A DNA stretch of 64,000 nucleotides from Companilactobacillus suantsaicola (GTDB lineage Bacteria; Bacillota; Bacilli; Lactobacillales; Lactobacillaceae), in the NCBI RefSeq assembly GCF_004745525.1, contig NZ_RKLY01000001.1, positions 1-64,000 on the forward strand, in the 5' to 3' direction. Shown here one piece after another: positions 63,808-64,000 of this stretch. Under the pieces are notes generated by a model. It did no database searches. It was not told the DNA's origin and saw only the letters and a program-made list of their open reading frames with translations. The stretch's first letter is position 1. Each line of letters opens with the position of its first letter. Position numbers and translations under genes: made by a program.

Positions 63808-64000
63808 ATGAAAGGCAAATTAGTTTTTTTAACGCTATTTATTGCAACTCTGTTAGGATTCTTGACTGGTTCGAAAGTGATGTTAATTTTCTTGATTGTT
63901 TTAATAGTTAGAATACTTCTATTGAAAAATTGGTCGCTAGTTATTTGGTTATTGCTTTTGACATTTGTTTTTTCACTTCGATTGCAAATGTTTCAAAGGC
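63808..64000 (+). CDS. comEC: Competence protein ComEC (partial, N terminus)
   Basis: The reading frame opens at ATG 63808, one base after the comEA stop, and runs off the window end. The 64 residues seen are strongly hydrophobic (VFLTLFIATLLGFLTG; SLVIWLLLLTFVFS), as expected of the first membrane segments of the DNA-uptake channel. Identity rests on position after comEA and hydrophobicity. Confidence 0.8.
   Translation, partial: MKGKLVFLTLFIATLLGFLTGSKVMLIFLIVLIVRILLLKNWSLVIWLLLLTFVFSLRLQMFQR

Overview
The window is chromosomal DNA from a low-G+C Gram-positive bacterium of the family Lactobacillaceae. The evidence is the gene order (rarA, DUF1054, rpsD, ezrA, iscS-thiI; radC-mreBCD-minCD; a complete dcw cluster from mraZ to divIVA followed by ileS; iscS-DUF1831-mnmA; rnjA-rpoY; pdhABCD; typA-ftsW-ylbG-rsmD-coaD-sepM-comEA-comEC), T-box leaders on aminoacyl-tRNA synthetase genes, strong AGGAGG-type ribosome sites and frequent TTG starts. 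The AT-rich composition and the set of small lineage proteins (DUF4044, DUF1831) would fit Companilactobacillus or a close relative. That genus guess is an inference from memory of gene order, not a database match.

Layout. 1-900: an IS200/IS605-type insertion with one Y1 transposase between terminal hairpins. 897-5230: universal stress protein, small membrane protein, rarA (all minus), DUF1054 (plus) and rpsD (minus, with a long leader). 5359-9495: ezrA, then a cysteine desulfurase-thiI pair for tRNA thiolation and thiamine. 9496-18797: T-box-controlled valS, folC, radC, mreBCD and minCD. 18832-19561: a TPP riboswitch and the thiamine transporter gene thiT. 19616-33009: a tiny DUF4044 membrane protein (minus), then the division and cell-wall cluster mraZ-rsmH-ftsL-pbp2B-mraY-murD-murG-ftsQ-ftsA-ftsZ-sepF-yggT-ylmH-divIVA. 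33030-36190: T-box, ileS and a cold-shock-domain protein. 36225-46219: an MFS exporter, Nudix hydrolase, nucleosidase, a second cysteine desulfurase with DUF1831 and mnmA, a phosphatase, a TPR protein and recD2. 46591-50181 (all minus): lipid kinase, RNase J, RpoY and peptide deformylase. 50408-57577: D-lactate dehydrogenase family gene, pyruvate dehydrogenase operon, UPF0223 and inositol monophosphatase. 57651-64000: typA, ftsW, ylbG, rsmD, coaD, sepM, comEA and the start of comEC.

The genes are mostly core housekeeping. The part that is not explained by known families is in the intergenic spaces: at least three families of long, imperfectly palindromic repeats. Family A (three copies near 3.7, 4.2 and 9.9 kb) has a conserved core flanked by 17-20 bp arms whose sequences are completely different from copy to copy yet stay self-complementary; inner helices also show compensatory changes. 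Family B (five units in two clusters near 42.1-42.5 and 46.3-46.6 kb) comes as alternating subtypes B2-B1 with the same nested-stem plan but different arm sequences. Family C hairpins sit just before each B cluster. Families A and B share an apical loop of the form GCAAAGTnCG. One A copy lies between the valS T-box and the valS coding region, so it should be transcribed in the valS leader. These look like a superfamily of structured RNA or structure-recognised mobile DNA, and are the best candidate here for something undescribed.
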